Source: Mesorhizobium waimense (GTDB lineage: Bacteria > Pseudomonadota > Alphaproteobacteria > Rhizobiales > Rhizobiaceae). Taken from it: a stretch of DNA of 57,352 bases. The stretch is from contig NZ_QZWZ01000038.1 of NCBI RefSeq assembly GCF_003601975.1, positions 1 to 57,352 on the forward strand, in the 5' to 3' direction. The translations under genes and the position numbers were made by a program. Under the pieces are notes generated by a model. The model did no database searches and was not told the origin of the DNA. It saw nothing but the letters and a program-made list of their open reading frames with translations. Shown here one piece after another: positions 35,042 to 43,301 of the stretch. How positions within the stretch are numbered: the first letter of the stretch is position 1; the number at the start of each line of letters is the position of its first letter.

Positions 35042-36088
35042 TTAGTACAACCTTTGTGTGGTGACTGTCGACAAATGCTGCCCGTTTGGGTTCCTGTAAC
35101 GATTGGTGAGGCTTTGGAACAATGAAGCCATCTCGCGTGATCCAACAGTAAATTCTCCATAGTTAGGATCGAAGAGCGTGGACATTCCATTCGACGCCGT
35201 GGTCGCAATTGTGTGTGCGCCACCTTGGGCGAAATACAGGCTCAGCAAATGGGTCGATCCGTCTTCGGTGATTTTGTCAAGCATGCGCGAGAAGCTCGAA
35301 GGCTCGCCGAATTTGTGTTTCTTCTCTTTTCCGGATGGTGCCAATCCCGCCTCCTGCAACACGGTGTTTTGTGCCTGAAGGTCGGCCTGAGAAGATCCTG
35401 CACCCTCGCTTCGCAATAGATCCTTGAGGTCCTGATACTGCTGCTGCCGCACAGCCGCTGAGGCATGCCTTTCCGATCCAGGTATTAGCGCATTCATTCG
35501 GGCTGACGCGCTGTTGTTGCGATTGAGTAGCCACTCCGCAGTCAGCCCAACGCAGATGCCGTTTTCATTCGCCTGGCTCAATTCGGCCGTCCTGTATTCG
35601 AACACGGAGGTGCTCGGCCTCGCCGGAGAAGATGTACTGGCGCTCGTGGTGGAGGAGTTTGAACTGTGAAAAGTTGCATCCGATGTGTGTGGCTTGCTGG
35701 CGCAGAGCCCCATTTTGTTGGGCAACGCCTCAGGTGGCAGCGTCCTCCACGGCGCGAGATTTTGCTTGGTATCCGTTGCTGGCGACGTGGGATTCACCAA
35801 AGACGGTGGGACTTTGGGATAGCCGTCACGGTCACGTAGCTCCTTAGCATATTTGACCCGCTGATCGCTATCGAGCATAGAAATCGTTTGACCAAAGGGC
35901 TTAAGCCCCCCAGAGGGATTATGGCGCTCCGTAGTGGGGGGATTTACGGCACCGGCTTGCGGAGCCTTGTTTAGGTGCAGTTCAAAGTCCCCTTGCCCAG
36001 CTTGGAACGCTTGCTCCTGGTGCGTCATGGCGTAGGACGCTGCGAAATTTGGATCCAAGGGAAGATCGAGATTGCGAAATGGGTCCAT
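35042..36088 (-). CDS. nopT: NopT-like cysteine protease effector (YopT/AvrPphB, C58)
   Basis: The 348-residue protein has the catalytic triad of C58 proteases: Cys179 (ENGICVGLTAEW), His292 (GGAHTIATT) and Asp307 (LFDPNYGEF). At 123-131 it has PNKMGLCASK. In NopT of NGR234 autoproteolysis after a DKM motif exposes a glycine for myristoylation and nearby cysteines for palmitoylation. Here cleavage after Met126 would expose Gly127 with Cys129 two residues on. The N-terminal 126 residues are much longer than in the roughly 260-residue NGR234 protein and begin MDPFRNLDLPLDPNF. A strong tts box lies 50-80 bases upstream. It should act at the host plasma membrane. All catalytic residues are present. 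Confidence 0.93.
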   Translation of the reverse strand: MDPFRNLDLPLDPNFAASYAMTHQEQAFQAGQGDFELHLNKAPQAGAVNPPTTERHNPSGGLKPFGQTISMLDSDQRVKYAKELRDRDGYPKVPPSLVNPTSPATDTKQNLAPWRTLPPEALPNKMGLCASKPHTSDATFHSSNSSTTSASTSSPARPSTSVFEYRTAELSQANENGICVGLTAEWLLNRNNSASARMNALIPGSERHASAAVRQQQYQDLKDLLRSEGAGSSQADLQAQNTVLQEAGLAPSGKEKKHKFGEPSSFSRMLDKITEDGSTHLLSLYFAQGGAHTIATTASNGMSTLFDPNYGEFTVGSREMASLFQSLTNRYRNPNGQHLSTVTTQRLY

Positions 36089-36140
36089 GTTGCCCTCCGA
36101 ACGGGGTTGGGTTGACTAGCCTTGGCGCTCTGGTGTTATC

Positions 36141-36167
36141 CGGCTTAGCTTTCGAGAAGCTGACGAG
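36141..36167 (-). promoter_or_regulatory. tts box upstream of nopT
   Basis: On the minus strand the site reads CTCGTCAGCTTCTCGAAAGC followed by TAAGCCG, a full match to the consensus. It points at nopT, about 55 bases away. Confidence 0.92.
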
Positions 36168-36574
36168 CACTCTTAAGGTTTCACATGAGCATTGCCAGGC
36201 GCAGTGTTCTTTTGAGGAGACTGCCGTGCGCCAAATTACGCCGCGGCATGCTCGGCATTGGCCAAGACGGTGGGGGTCGGCCGCAAACCGAAAGAGCCGG
36301 AAATGCCTGAGCCGGCGCCGGCGAAGCGGACCCTCGCGGCTTAATTTCATTGTCTGGACTTTTCCCGAAGCGCGCAGCTGCCACCGGCATGATCTGCGCA
36401 GAATATGAAAGGCGGGATTAGCCGCGCTATTTGCGCGGCGTTTGCCGAGGCGTTTACCCTTTTGCGGCTGGATTGGGAGCTTGGTAGGCGTTGTCGGACG
36501 AACCATCTGGACGATCTCCGGAAAATCACTGTTGCCGGCAGCCTGGCTGGCGCCATGCCCGTTCGATCCAGATG
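36168..36574. other. Intergenic stretch between nopT box and rpiR
   Basis: No gene is supported. A 7-bp perfect hairpin (GCCGCGC / GCGCGGC, loop TATTT) lies at 36421-36439, about 135 bases past the rpiR-type stop. It has no T-run, so its role as a terminator is uncertain. Confidence 0.5.
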
Positions 36575-37465
36575 CTATCGGCGAGGCTTCCAATAAAAGC
36601 CGAAAGCGGCAAGCCGCTCTTCCGATTGTTTTACCCGCTCTGCGGCATCCGTTTCGGACCGCCCGGCCGTCAGTGTCGCCAGAAGCTCGATGGCGGCGAA
36701 CGCCGGCGCCATGCTTCGGAAGAACGACTGCGAATTCGATGTAACGATGATTGTTTCCCGCGCGATCCGGGCCAGCGGTGACACGCTGCTGTCGGTGATT
36801 GCCACCACGCCGACCCCCTGCCGAGCCGACTGGCGCGCCACGTCGACCGTCGTACGTTCATAAGGCGACATGCCTACAGCCAGAAGCACGTCGCCACGTC
36901 CCGCGTGCTGGAGGACATCCAGACCCTGTCGGCCCATCTCGCTGACAAGCGTCACCTTGCGGTCACCGCCAACCACAAACGACATCATGTGAACGAAGTG
37001 GCTCGCGACCGGATGAGCGGAGCGCGAGCCGAGGCCGAACAGATTGCGTGATCTTGCAAGCAGGTCGGCGGCGGCGATGAACTGCATGGCATTGCCGTAT
37101 TCACCGAGGCTTGAAATCTGGGCCGCGAGCGTGTCGGCAACGACGCCGGCAGTCGAACAACCCAGAGCGCCATCGTTTTCGACGCCCTGTCGCGCCGGCT
37201 GACCGGCGATTGTCTCACGCAGCGCCCGCGCATAAAGGCTGCGCATATCCTCGTAGCCGTCAAGGCCAAGCCATCGCGCCAGCCGCATCATGGTGCTATG
37301 CGAAACGCCGGCCTGGTTCGCCTGCTCGCGCATCGACATCAGCGCGACATCCTTAGGATGGTCGAGCACGAAACGCGCGGCGACCCGCAGCTGCGGCGGC
37401 ATATTCTCGAACTGTTCGACCAACAGCTCGGCCAAAGGACCCTTTTCCAATCTGAAATACCTCAT
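36575..37465 (-). CDS. RpiR/MurR-family transcriptional regulator
   Basis: The 296-residue protein has an N-terminal HTH of the RpiR type (about 15-75, with REQANQAGVSHSTMMRLARW) and a SIS sugar-phosphate-binding domain (about 125-260, with NLFGLGSRSAHPVASHFVHM and VGMSPYERTTVDVARQSARQ). Such regulators respond to phosphosugars. No sugar-catabolic gene is next to it, so its target is unknown. It lies between the nopT box and an orphan tts box and has no tts box of its own within 300 bases. It may be an insertion that displaced an effector. Confidence 0.88.
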   Translation of the reverse strand: MRYFRLEKGPLAELLVEQFENMPPQLRVAARFVLDHPKDVALMSMREQANQAGVSHSTMMRLARWLGLDGYEDMRSLYARALRETIAGQPARQGVENDGALGCSTAGVVADTLAAQISSLGEYGNAMQFIAAADLLARSRNLFGLGSRSAHPVASHFVHMMSFVVGGDRKVTLVSEMGRQGLDVLQHAGRGDVLLAVGMSPYERTTVDVARQSARQGVGVVAITDSSVSPLARIARETIIVTSNSQSFFRSMAPAFAAIELLATLTAGRSETDAAERVKQSEERLAAFGFYWKPRR

Positions 37466-37511
37466 TCGCCCAATTGCATATCTCTAGAAACAATTGGAAC
37501 TTGTAGTGCCC

Positions 37512-37763
37512 TTAAGTATCGCAGCGTTCCGGTACTTTGCCGACGCAGGGGTCGATTCCGCTAATGCGTACGGTAATACCTTGCTGACAGCCGCGCACCG
37601 AACTCGAGAGCGCGATCCCGGCTGCGAACGCAATCTGCGGCGTTGCCGCTACGCCAGCCTCGCCATGACCGGAATGTCGCCCGTCCACATATCGCCCTAG
37701 CACGGCTTGCGCGAGATTTGGATCGAATGGATCGAGCTTGCGAACTCGTGATACCCCCTTCAA
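37512..37763 (-). pseudogene. Truncated tts-controlled effector remnant
   Basis: The 83-codon frame begins (TTG) MKGVSRVRKLDPFDPNLAQA. The DPF-x-N start resembles the N-termini of the NopT-like (MDPFRNL) and NopD-like (NHDPFNTNAW) effectors here. It lies 60 bases after a perfect tts box and ends after a short unmatched tail, 46 bases before the rpiR-type gene. It is best read as the N-terminal stub of an effector whose body was lost. I cannot name the family. A small intact secreted protein is the alternative. Confidence 0.5.
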
Positions 37764-37764
37764 A

Positions 37765-37802
37765 TAGCGGTAGGTTGGTTAGCTAGCGGTAGGTTGGCTA
37801 GC
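37765..37802 (+). repeat. 19-bp tandem duplication between tts box and effector stub
   Basis: TAGCGGTAGGTTGGTTAGC is followed at once by the same unit with one change (GGCTAGC). It lies in the leader between the orphan tts box and the effector stub. Confidence 0.85.
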
Positions 37803-37823
37803 CTTTCGCGTTCGCATGCTATT

Positions 37824-37851
37824 CGGCTCAGCTTTCGAGAAGCTGACGAGT
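37824..37851 (-). promoter_or_regulatory. Orphan tts box
   Basis: On the minus strand it reads CTCGTCAGCTTCTCGAAAGC followed by TGAGCCG, as good as the nopT box. It points at an 83-codon stub, so a TtsI-dependent transcript should still start here. Confidence 0.9.
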
Positions 37852-38107
37852 GCTGAGGAATTCCAAAAGCAATTTGCCTCGCCATATGTCTTCAACAGCG
37901 CGTTGCGGCACGTTTTGGCGCTCTGGACCATCCGAATGCAGCTGGTCGACATGCGCAACCCTGCAGTCGAATCCGCGCGCGGAAGATGGTGCGCCGCCGC
38001 CGGGATTACTCCACGGAGCAGATCCGGCAAATTGCGGCCCACATCTTCTATCCCGTGTTTGAGGTGCCGACTGAAATAGATCACCTAGAGGCGCTTGCAA
38101 GCTGAAC

Positions 38108-38602
38108 ATGGCTCTAGTCAAGAGGCAGGTGTTAACCGCCAACGACCAGATGCAGGAGCTCTGCAATTTCATGGGCATCCGGTTTCTGACCATGCCCCGC
38201 CCCAGCGACCTGGCCAAGGCGGAATTCGGCCATTTCGATCTGGAGAAGCTTGTCTGGCCCAAGCACAACGCCAAAGGCATCAAGCTGCCCCGTTCGCTCT
38301 ACGAGTACACCTACCGTGCGGTGCCGATCCATCTCAGGGTTGCTGGGATGGTGCAGGCCAACGTCTGCGCTGGCCTAAAAGCAAAATCCTGTTCCCGCGT
38401 CCCCGACCACCAGCTCTACGACCTCAAGCGGATCGCGATCTCTCTGATGTTGACGGGCCAGGGAGGCTCGCATGAGGCCATATCGCACTACGTCGACCAC
38501 AAGGGGGATCTCGAAACGACGATGATCTACGATCTTGGCTTGATCGACCCCTTGCTTCCGGCCACCGAAAGGCTCGGCGCCTTTTCGGCATTTAGGCTCT
38601 GA
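38108..38602 (+). pseudogene. Tyrosine recombinase/integrase, C-terminal remnant
   Basis: The 164-codon frame ends with a tyrosine-recombinase-like catalytic tail: LYDLKRIAISLMLTGQGGSH, then HKGDLETTMIYDLGLIDPL, with the H...Y spacing of the active site. The usual HxLR box reads YDLKR, and the N-terminal DNA-binding part with the first active Arg is missing. It is a dead piece of an integrase, a common sight at edges of mobile blocks. No attachment-site repeat could be identified. The 256 bases before it hold no gene. Confidence 0.6.
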
Positions 38603-38795
38603 TCACAGTAGGAAGCTCGAACAGCATTCTTACCTCGGGCCGCCGTCTCCTGATCGGAGAGGCAGCACGAGAGCGCTGAGGGCTTAGATTGCGACCAAAT
38701 CAACTTTGATCTGGATCACAATCGAACGATCCGTCAGATTCGGGTCAGGCTCGTACACTAGGAGTGCGATGATTGCACACTAGGAGTACGTTGAT

Positions 38796-39119
38796 ATGGG
38801 CTACCAGAAGAAATCAGAAAAGCGAGTTGGCCGCTCACATCTGCAGTTGGCCACCATCGACGGCGCATTCATGCCTACTCTACAATTGTCCCTCAACCAG
38901 CGGGAGGGTCCTACGCCGACGAAGAAGTCCTTTTTCCAACAATTGCTCCTGGATTTTGCTTTCGCTTGCGAGCTATATTATCCGGTTCAGCAATATGAAC
39001 GTTTCGCAATGGAGGAGGAAGATAGCCGCGATGCACAGCCTCAATTCGAACCAATCCACGCACCCAATTCCCGCACGTCCCGCCTCACCCCGAAGATTCT
39101 GGAACCTCGGAATCCGTGA
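38796..39119 (+). CDS. Hypothetical small protein
   Basis: The 107-residue frame starts with an ATG nine bases after AGGAG, a good ribosome-binding site. It begins MGYQKKSEKRVGRSHLQLAT. The middle has one mildly hydrophobic stretch (QLLLDFAFACELYYPV) and the tail is Pro/Ser-rich. I recognise no family. Upstream, ACACTAGGAGT occurs twice 22 bases apart (38756 and 38778), the second copy carrying the ribosome-binding site, which hints at a local duplication. It may be a genuine orphan gene or chance. Confidence 0.4.
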   Translation: MGYQKKSEKRVGRSHLQLATIDGAFMPTLQLSLNQREGPTPTKKSFFQQLLLDFAFACELYYPVQQYERFAMEEEDSRDAQPQFEPIHAPNSRTSRLTPKILEPRNP

Positions 39120-39159
39120 GCTATGATGATGCCTTCCACAATGCCAATGCTCGCCAGTC

Positions 39160-39514
39160 CCGCAGCCAGTACCTTTGCACAGAGGATTTGACGGTTTCGG
39201 CGGGTTGTAACCTGGGTAGGCTGTCGGGTTCGACGAGCGGTTTAACCTGCTGCCAGTTCAATACCGCGCGAGGCCAGGGTGGATCAATCGAGCGCGCTCG
39301 AGGGTGAGCCACCATCTGATGGACAGAAGGCGCGGTGACGCGGAAGAAGAGCTGCGTGTCGCGTTCGGCCGGCGAGCGACCGTTGAGCGCTGTAGGTCCA
39401 GATGAACGCGAGATACTGGCCTTGCTTTCGGTTAAGCAGGGTAGCGGCTGTCTGCCAAGGAATTGATTCATTTTCTGATTCTTCCAGAACCTCCGCAATT
39501 GAGAAGGAGGCCAT
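39160..39514 (-). pseudogene. LexA-like small HTH protein, frameshifted
   Basis: On the minus strand GQYLAFIWTYS and FFRVTAPSVHQMV, then LVEPDSLPRLQPAETVKSSV QRY (joined from adjacent codons), match a common small family. Its members normally read RxxAEADMQRFFRVTPPSVHQMV and end in VKSSVQRY. The parts lie in two frames, and the segment between FRVT and LVEP is disturbed. The original start MASFSIAEVLEE is followed by a normal first helix. It is a decayed DNA-binding protein gene. Confidence 0.6.
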
Positions 39515-39564
39515 TCCGATGAATGCACTCTATCGCGTCGATCTCGACCAACCCGGACCTGTCG

Positions 39565-39735
39565 ACCCAAAAGCCCGCGCCTTATCAGGCTCTGCCGCCA
39601 TTGGAGGCGGGAAGCATACTGCGACGGCTGGAATACAATTACACGCCCACGCATGCCAGCTGGCTTAACAGGTCGAGATCGAGATCGGCGTCCTGCGCAG
39701 TCAATGCCCCGACCGCCGTATCGAAAGTTGTGACA
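39565..39735 (+). mobile_element. IS630-family transposase fragment
   Basis: The frame contains LPPLEAGSILRRLEYNYTP and THASWLN. After a one-base shift it continues as VEIEIGVLRSQCLDRRI. This is the HYTPKHASWLNxxEIEIxxLxRQCLxRRI region near the C-terminus of IS630-type transposases. Only this fragment remains. It ends about 250 bases upstream of the NifA/sigma-54 promoter of the M16 peptidase genes. Confidence 0.75.
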
Positions 39736-39980
39736 GCCCATTGCCAATGGTCGCCGCTAGGGAAAACCAGCGAAATAGCAGCGGCGCCGGCGTCAATTGG
39801 ATATTCTAAAGCGAACAGGCCCGCCTCAAAATGGCCAAAGCCTATCCAATGCCCACCGGCAAAGAGTCATAATCCCTGTGCAGAGCCACGAGTGGCCGCA
39901 CGCTCAATGCCCTTCCGCGCCAGCAAAGTATCGTCCCAAACCGCAAGCGCTCGCATCCAGCGCCGTCCGATATCCGACAA

Positions 39981-39996
39981 TGTGGGACACGCGACA
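39981..39996 (+). promoter_or_regulatory. NifA upstream activator sequence (M16 operon)
   Basis: TGTGGGACACGCGACA is an exact TGT-N10-ACA, the NifA binding pattern. It ends 34 bases before the -24 element of a sigma-54 promoter. The spacing is shorter than the usual 80-150 bases. Confidence 0.72.
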
Positions 39997-40030
39997 TTCG
40001 CCTATCCATTGCTCAGAAACGGTTCTCATT

Positions 40031-40045
40031 TGGCACGGGACGTGC
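40031..40045 (+). promoter_or_regulatory. Sigma-54 promoter of the M16 peptidase pair
   Basis: TGGCACGGGACGTGC has the -24 TGGCAC and a -12 GTGC, with GG and GC exactly 12 bases apart. The -12 differs from TTGC in its first T. The flanking TCTCATT before the -24 element is identical to that of the promoter at 53.3 kb. The M16 start codon is 40 bases downstream. Confidence 0.75.
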
Positions 40046-40085
40046 GTGCAACCAAACCGCGTGCCCGCCAAGGAGAAGCTGTCGC

Positions 40086-41669
40086 ATGGTCACATCACCG
40101 AAAAAATCCGCCGCCGGTCTCCCGGCTCGGGAGAAGGACGCACGAGCAAGCCCTTGCAACATGAATCCGGTTGCTCACCCGAGTGGGCGCTGCCCGCTGC
40201 TCCACCTTCTCCCACAAGGAAAGACGGACACCGAGCACCTTCAACATGAGGAACAAATCACCTTGCCTGGAACCTTGCCGATCATCTCACCGCCACAATC
40301 GGAGCCGTGGACCAAAGTTCCGTTTCACCGGCTGCGCAGGGCATTTATTGCGACCGCGTTGATTCTCGCGACGACCCCTCCGGTTTTGGCTGCCAACGAC
40401 GACGGCAGGGTGACGGATTTCCTGCTCTACAACGGAATGGAGGTGGTCGTCATCCCCGATCATCATGCGCCGATCGTCACTCATATGGTGTGGTACAAGA
40501 TCGGCAGCGCCGACGAGTCGCCCGGCAAGTCCGGCATCGCGCATTTCTTCGAGCATCTGATGTTCAAGGCTACGGCCAATCACGCCACTGGCGAGTTGAC
40601 CCGCGCCGTAGCCGAGATCGGCGGATCAATTAACGCCTTCACCAATCGCGATTTTACCGCCTTCTTCGAGACAGTAACACCGTCGGCATTGGAGCAGATG
40701 ATGGGCTTCGAGGCCGACCGTATGCGCAACCTCATCCTCACCGACGACGTCGTCAAGATCGAGCGCGACGTGGTCCTAGAGGAACGCCGTTGGCGCATCG
40801 AGACCAATCCGGGGGCTATACTTGACGAGGCGGTCGATGCCACACTTTGGCAGAACCAGCCCTACCGCATCCCGGTCATCGGCTGGATGCATGAGATTGC
40901 GCAGCTTAACCGAACCGACGCCGTCGCCTTCTACAACAAATATTATAGCCCCAACAACGCCGTGCTGGTGGTAGCCGGCGACGTCGAGCCGGAAACGGTG
41001 AAGGTGCTGGCCGAGAAGACCTATGGCAAGGTCCCGCGTGGACCGGAGCTGCTGCCGCGAGTCCGGCCGGTCGAGCCTCAGCAGAACACGAAGCGCACAG
41101 TGACGCTGACCGACGCGCGCGTTTCGGTGCCTCGCTTCTCAACACATTGGGTGGTTCCGTCCTATCGCACGGCCGAGCCCGGCGAGGCTGAGGCGCTCGA
41201 TCTGCTGGCCGAGATCCTCGGCGGCGGCAGCCGCAGCCGGCTCTATCAAGCGCTTGTGGTGAAAGAGGGCGTCGCCACCGGGGCCAGCGCCCGATTCCAG
41301 GGGGCCTCGCTTGATGCCACGAACTTCGCCATCTCCGTCTCGCCGCGCGGCGATGCAAAGCTCGCCGATCTGGAAGCCGCGGCGGGTGCCGAAGTCGCCC
41401 GGATCGCCAAGGATGGCGTTGGCAATGACGAGCTGGACATGGCTAAAGACCGCTTAAACCGCTCGGAGATCTTCGCCCAGGATCAGCAGTCTTACATCGC
41501 CAACATATATGGATCCACGCTTGCCACCGGCGGCACTCTGAAAGATGTCGAGGAATGGCCGGACCGCATCCGCAAGGTCACCGCCGATCAGGTCAAAGCC
41601 GTTGCAGCCCGCTATCTCGTGCCTGGCCATTCGACCACCGGCTATCTCGTTCCCAAGACGGAGAATTGA
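40086..41669 (+). CDS. M16 zinc peptidase, catalytic subunit
   Basis: This pitrilysin/insulinase-family (M16B) metallopeptidase has the inverted zinc motif HFFEH at 153-157 and the downstream glutamate region VLEERRWR about 75 residues later. The C-terminal half (about 290-520) is the second M16 lobe. The start used (MVTSPKK) has AAGGAG ten bases upstream and makes an unusual 80-residue lead before a hydrophobic signal (FIATALILATTPPVLAAN). A start closer to that signal (MNPVAHPSG) is possible. The signal predicts export to the periplasm. It is followed at once by a non-catalytic M16 partner and is preceded by a NifA/sigma-54 promoter. M16 enzymes degrade peptides; rhizobial HrrP, also M16, cleaves plant NCR peptides. 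Confidence 0.92.
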   Translation: MVTSPKKSAAGLPAREKDARASPCNMNPVAHPSGRCPLLHLLPQGKTDTEHLQHEEQITLPGTLPIISPPQSEPWTKVPFHRLRRAFIATALILATTPPVLAANDDGRVTDFLLYNGMEVVVIPDHHAPIVTHMVWYKIGSADESPGKSGIAHFFEHLMFKATANHATGELTRAVAEIGGSINAFTNRDFTAFFETVTPSALEQMMGFEADRMRNLILTDDVVKIERDVVLEERRWRIETNPGAILDEAVDATLWQNQPYRIPVIGWMHEIAQLNRTDAVAFYNKYYSPNNAVLVVAGDVEPETVKVLAEKTYGKVPRGPELLPRVRPVEPQQNTKRTVTLTDARVSVPRFSTHWVVPSYRTAEPGEAEALDLLAEILGGGSRSRLYQALVVKEGVATGASARFQGASLDATNFAISVSPRGDAKLADLEAAAGAEVARIAKDGVGNDELDMAKDRLNRSEIFAQDQQSYIANIYGSTLATGGTLKDVEEWPDRIRKVTADQVKAVAARYLVPGHSTTGYLVPKTEN

Positions 41670-41673
41670 TGTG

Positions 41674-43074
41674 ATGACGAACCACCAACACCGCGGCACC
41701 TTTGCATCTGCCTCCCCTGCTCTCGTTGTGGGAGATGGGAGGACCGCACGCCACGCCACCCTGCTGGCCATCCTTCTCCTCGCCGTCGTCTTCCTCATCC
41801 TGCCAGGGCTCACCGCCCAAACGGCTGCGATGAACCTCCAGGTGGTGAAATCTCAAAAAGGTATCAACGCCTGGCTGGTAGAGGACCATACGGCACCCAT
41901 CATCACCATCGGCTTTGTCTTCGATGGCGGCACCGCGCAGGACCCGGTGGGCAAGGTAGGGCTTGCCAATCTAATGGCCGGCCTCTTCGACGAAGGCTCG
42001 GGCGAACTCGACAGCGATGCCTTCCAACTGAAGCTCGATGGCGCCGGCGCCGAGATGGGCTTCAACGCATGGCGCGACGGCATCTATGGCTCGATGCGCA
42101 TGCTTTCCGAACGGAAGGATGCGGCCTTCGACCTGCTCAGGATCGCGATCAACAGGCCCCGCTTCGATCAGGAGCCGGTCGACCGCGTCCGCGCCCAGAT
42201 TCTTTCCAGCATCATCGCCAAGGAGCGCGAACCTCACGCGATCGCTGAGCTTGTATGGCGCAGCAGAATCTACGGCACGCATCCTTATTCGAGGCCGGAT
42301 AAGGGCACCAAGGAAAGCCTCGCCGGTATAGTGCCGGCCGATCTAAGCGCCTTCCACACGGCCATGTTCGCCCGTGACGGGCTACACGTTGCGGTCGTCG
42401 GCGACATTGATGCCAAGGCCCTGAGTGAAAAGCTCGACCAATTGTTCGCCAATTTGCCTCAGAAGCAGGCGCTCGCTCCGGTCCCCGACATCGCCCCGAA
42501 GCTCGGCCAGTGGACGTTGGTCGCATACGACCTGCCGCAGACTTCGCTTCAGCTGGCTTTTCCCGGCATCGGACCCAACGACCCGGAATTCTATGCTGCG
42601 CAGCTGATAAACGATATACTCGGAGGCTTGCCATTTACCTCACGTCTGTTCCAGGAGGTGCGCGAAAAGCGCGGCCTTGCCTACGATATCGAGTCCAACC
42701 TGGAAGGCTACCAGCATTCCGACGCGCTTGTCGTGACCACGTCGACGCGCGCCGACAGGGCCGCCGAGACGCTAGGCGCAATACGTCAAGTTATCAAGGA
42801 GTTGGCGGAAACAGGGCCGACAGAGACCGAGCTCGAGGCGAGCAAGAAATATTCCATCGGCGCCTATGCTATCAATAATCTGGATTCCTCCAGCTCGATT
42901 GCAGCCACGCTCATCGGTTTGCAGCTCGACAAGCACGGCATCGACTACATCCAGCGCCGTCCCGCGCTCATCGAGCAAGTGAATCTCGACCAGGTCAAGG
43001 CGACGGCGAAAAAGCTGCTTTCGGCCGAGCCCGCCATCATGGGCGTTGGCCCGCGGCTGGACATCAAAGGATAA
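41674..43074 (+). CDS. M16 peptidase family, non-catalytic partner subunit
   Basis: The 466-residue M16-family protein lacks the HxxEH zinc motif: the matching place reads VGLANLMAGLFDEGSG. It keeps the M16 fold signature in the second lobe (LFQEVREKRGLAYDIESNLE, with the R/Y pair used for substrate binding). Bacterial M16B enzymes commonly act as heterodimers of one zinc subunit and one R/Y subunit, which matches this gene pair. A hydrophobic signal (LLAILLLAVVFLILPGLTA) sends it to the periplasm too. The ATG lies four bases after the preceding stop (or GTG one codon earlier), so the two are cotranslated. Confidence 0.92.
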   Translation: MTNHQHRGTFASASPALVVGDGRTARHATLLAILLLAVVFLILPGLTAQTAAMNLQVVKSQKGINAWLVEDHTAPIITIGFVFDGGTAQDPVGKVGLANLMAGLFDEGSGELDSDAFQLKLDGAGAEMGFNAWRDGIYGSMRMLSERKDAAFDLLRIAINRPRFDQEPVDRVRAQILSSIIAKEREPHAIAELVWRSRIYGTHPYSRPDKGTKESLAGIVPADLSAFHTAMFARDGLHVAVVGDIDAKALSEKLDQLFANLPQKQALAPVPDIAPKLGQWTLVAYDLPQTSLQLAFPGIGPNDPEFYAAQLINDILGGLPFTSRLFQEVREKRGLAYDIESNLEGYQHSDALVVTTSTRADRAAETLGAIRQVIKELAETGPTETELEASKKYSIGAYAINNLDSSSSIAATLIGLQLDKHGIDYIQRRPALIEQVNLDQVKATAKKLLSAEPAIMGVGPRLDIKG

Positions 43075-43301
43075 AGCCTGGATTCCAATTTCGCCGTCCT
43101 TCTCCCGCTGAGAGGCTTTCGGCAGAAGCGCAGTCCGGCCCCGTGGCTAACGGGATTAGCGCGAACACATTTGTATCGGCGTAGCAGGCTTCGGCAGTGG
43201 TATGCCGACGGGCAATCCTGTGGCTTTCGTGATGGCGTCTTCGCTGGCATTCAAGATCAGCAGCGACGCAAATGTCCTATTTTGCGTCTCGGTTCGAATC
43301 G

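Noticed and set aside
37466..37511. Possible nod box near the rpiR-type start
   Set aside because: It has AAACAATTGG but lacks the repeated ATC-N9-GAT pattern of nod boxes.
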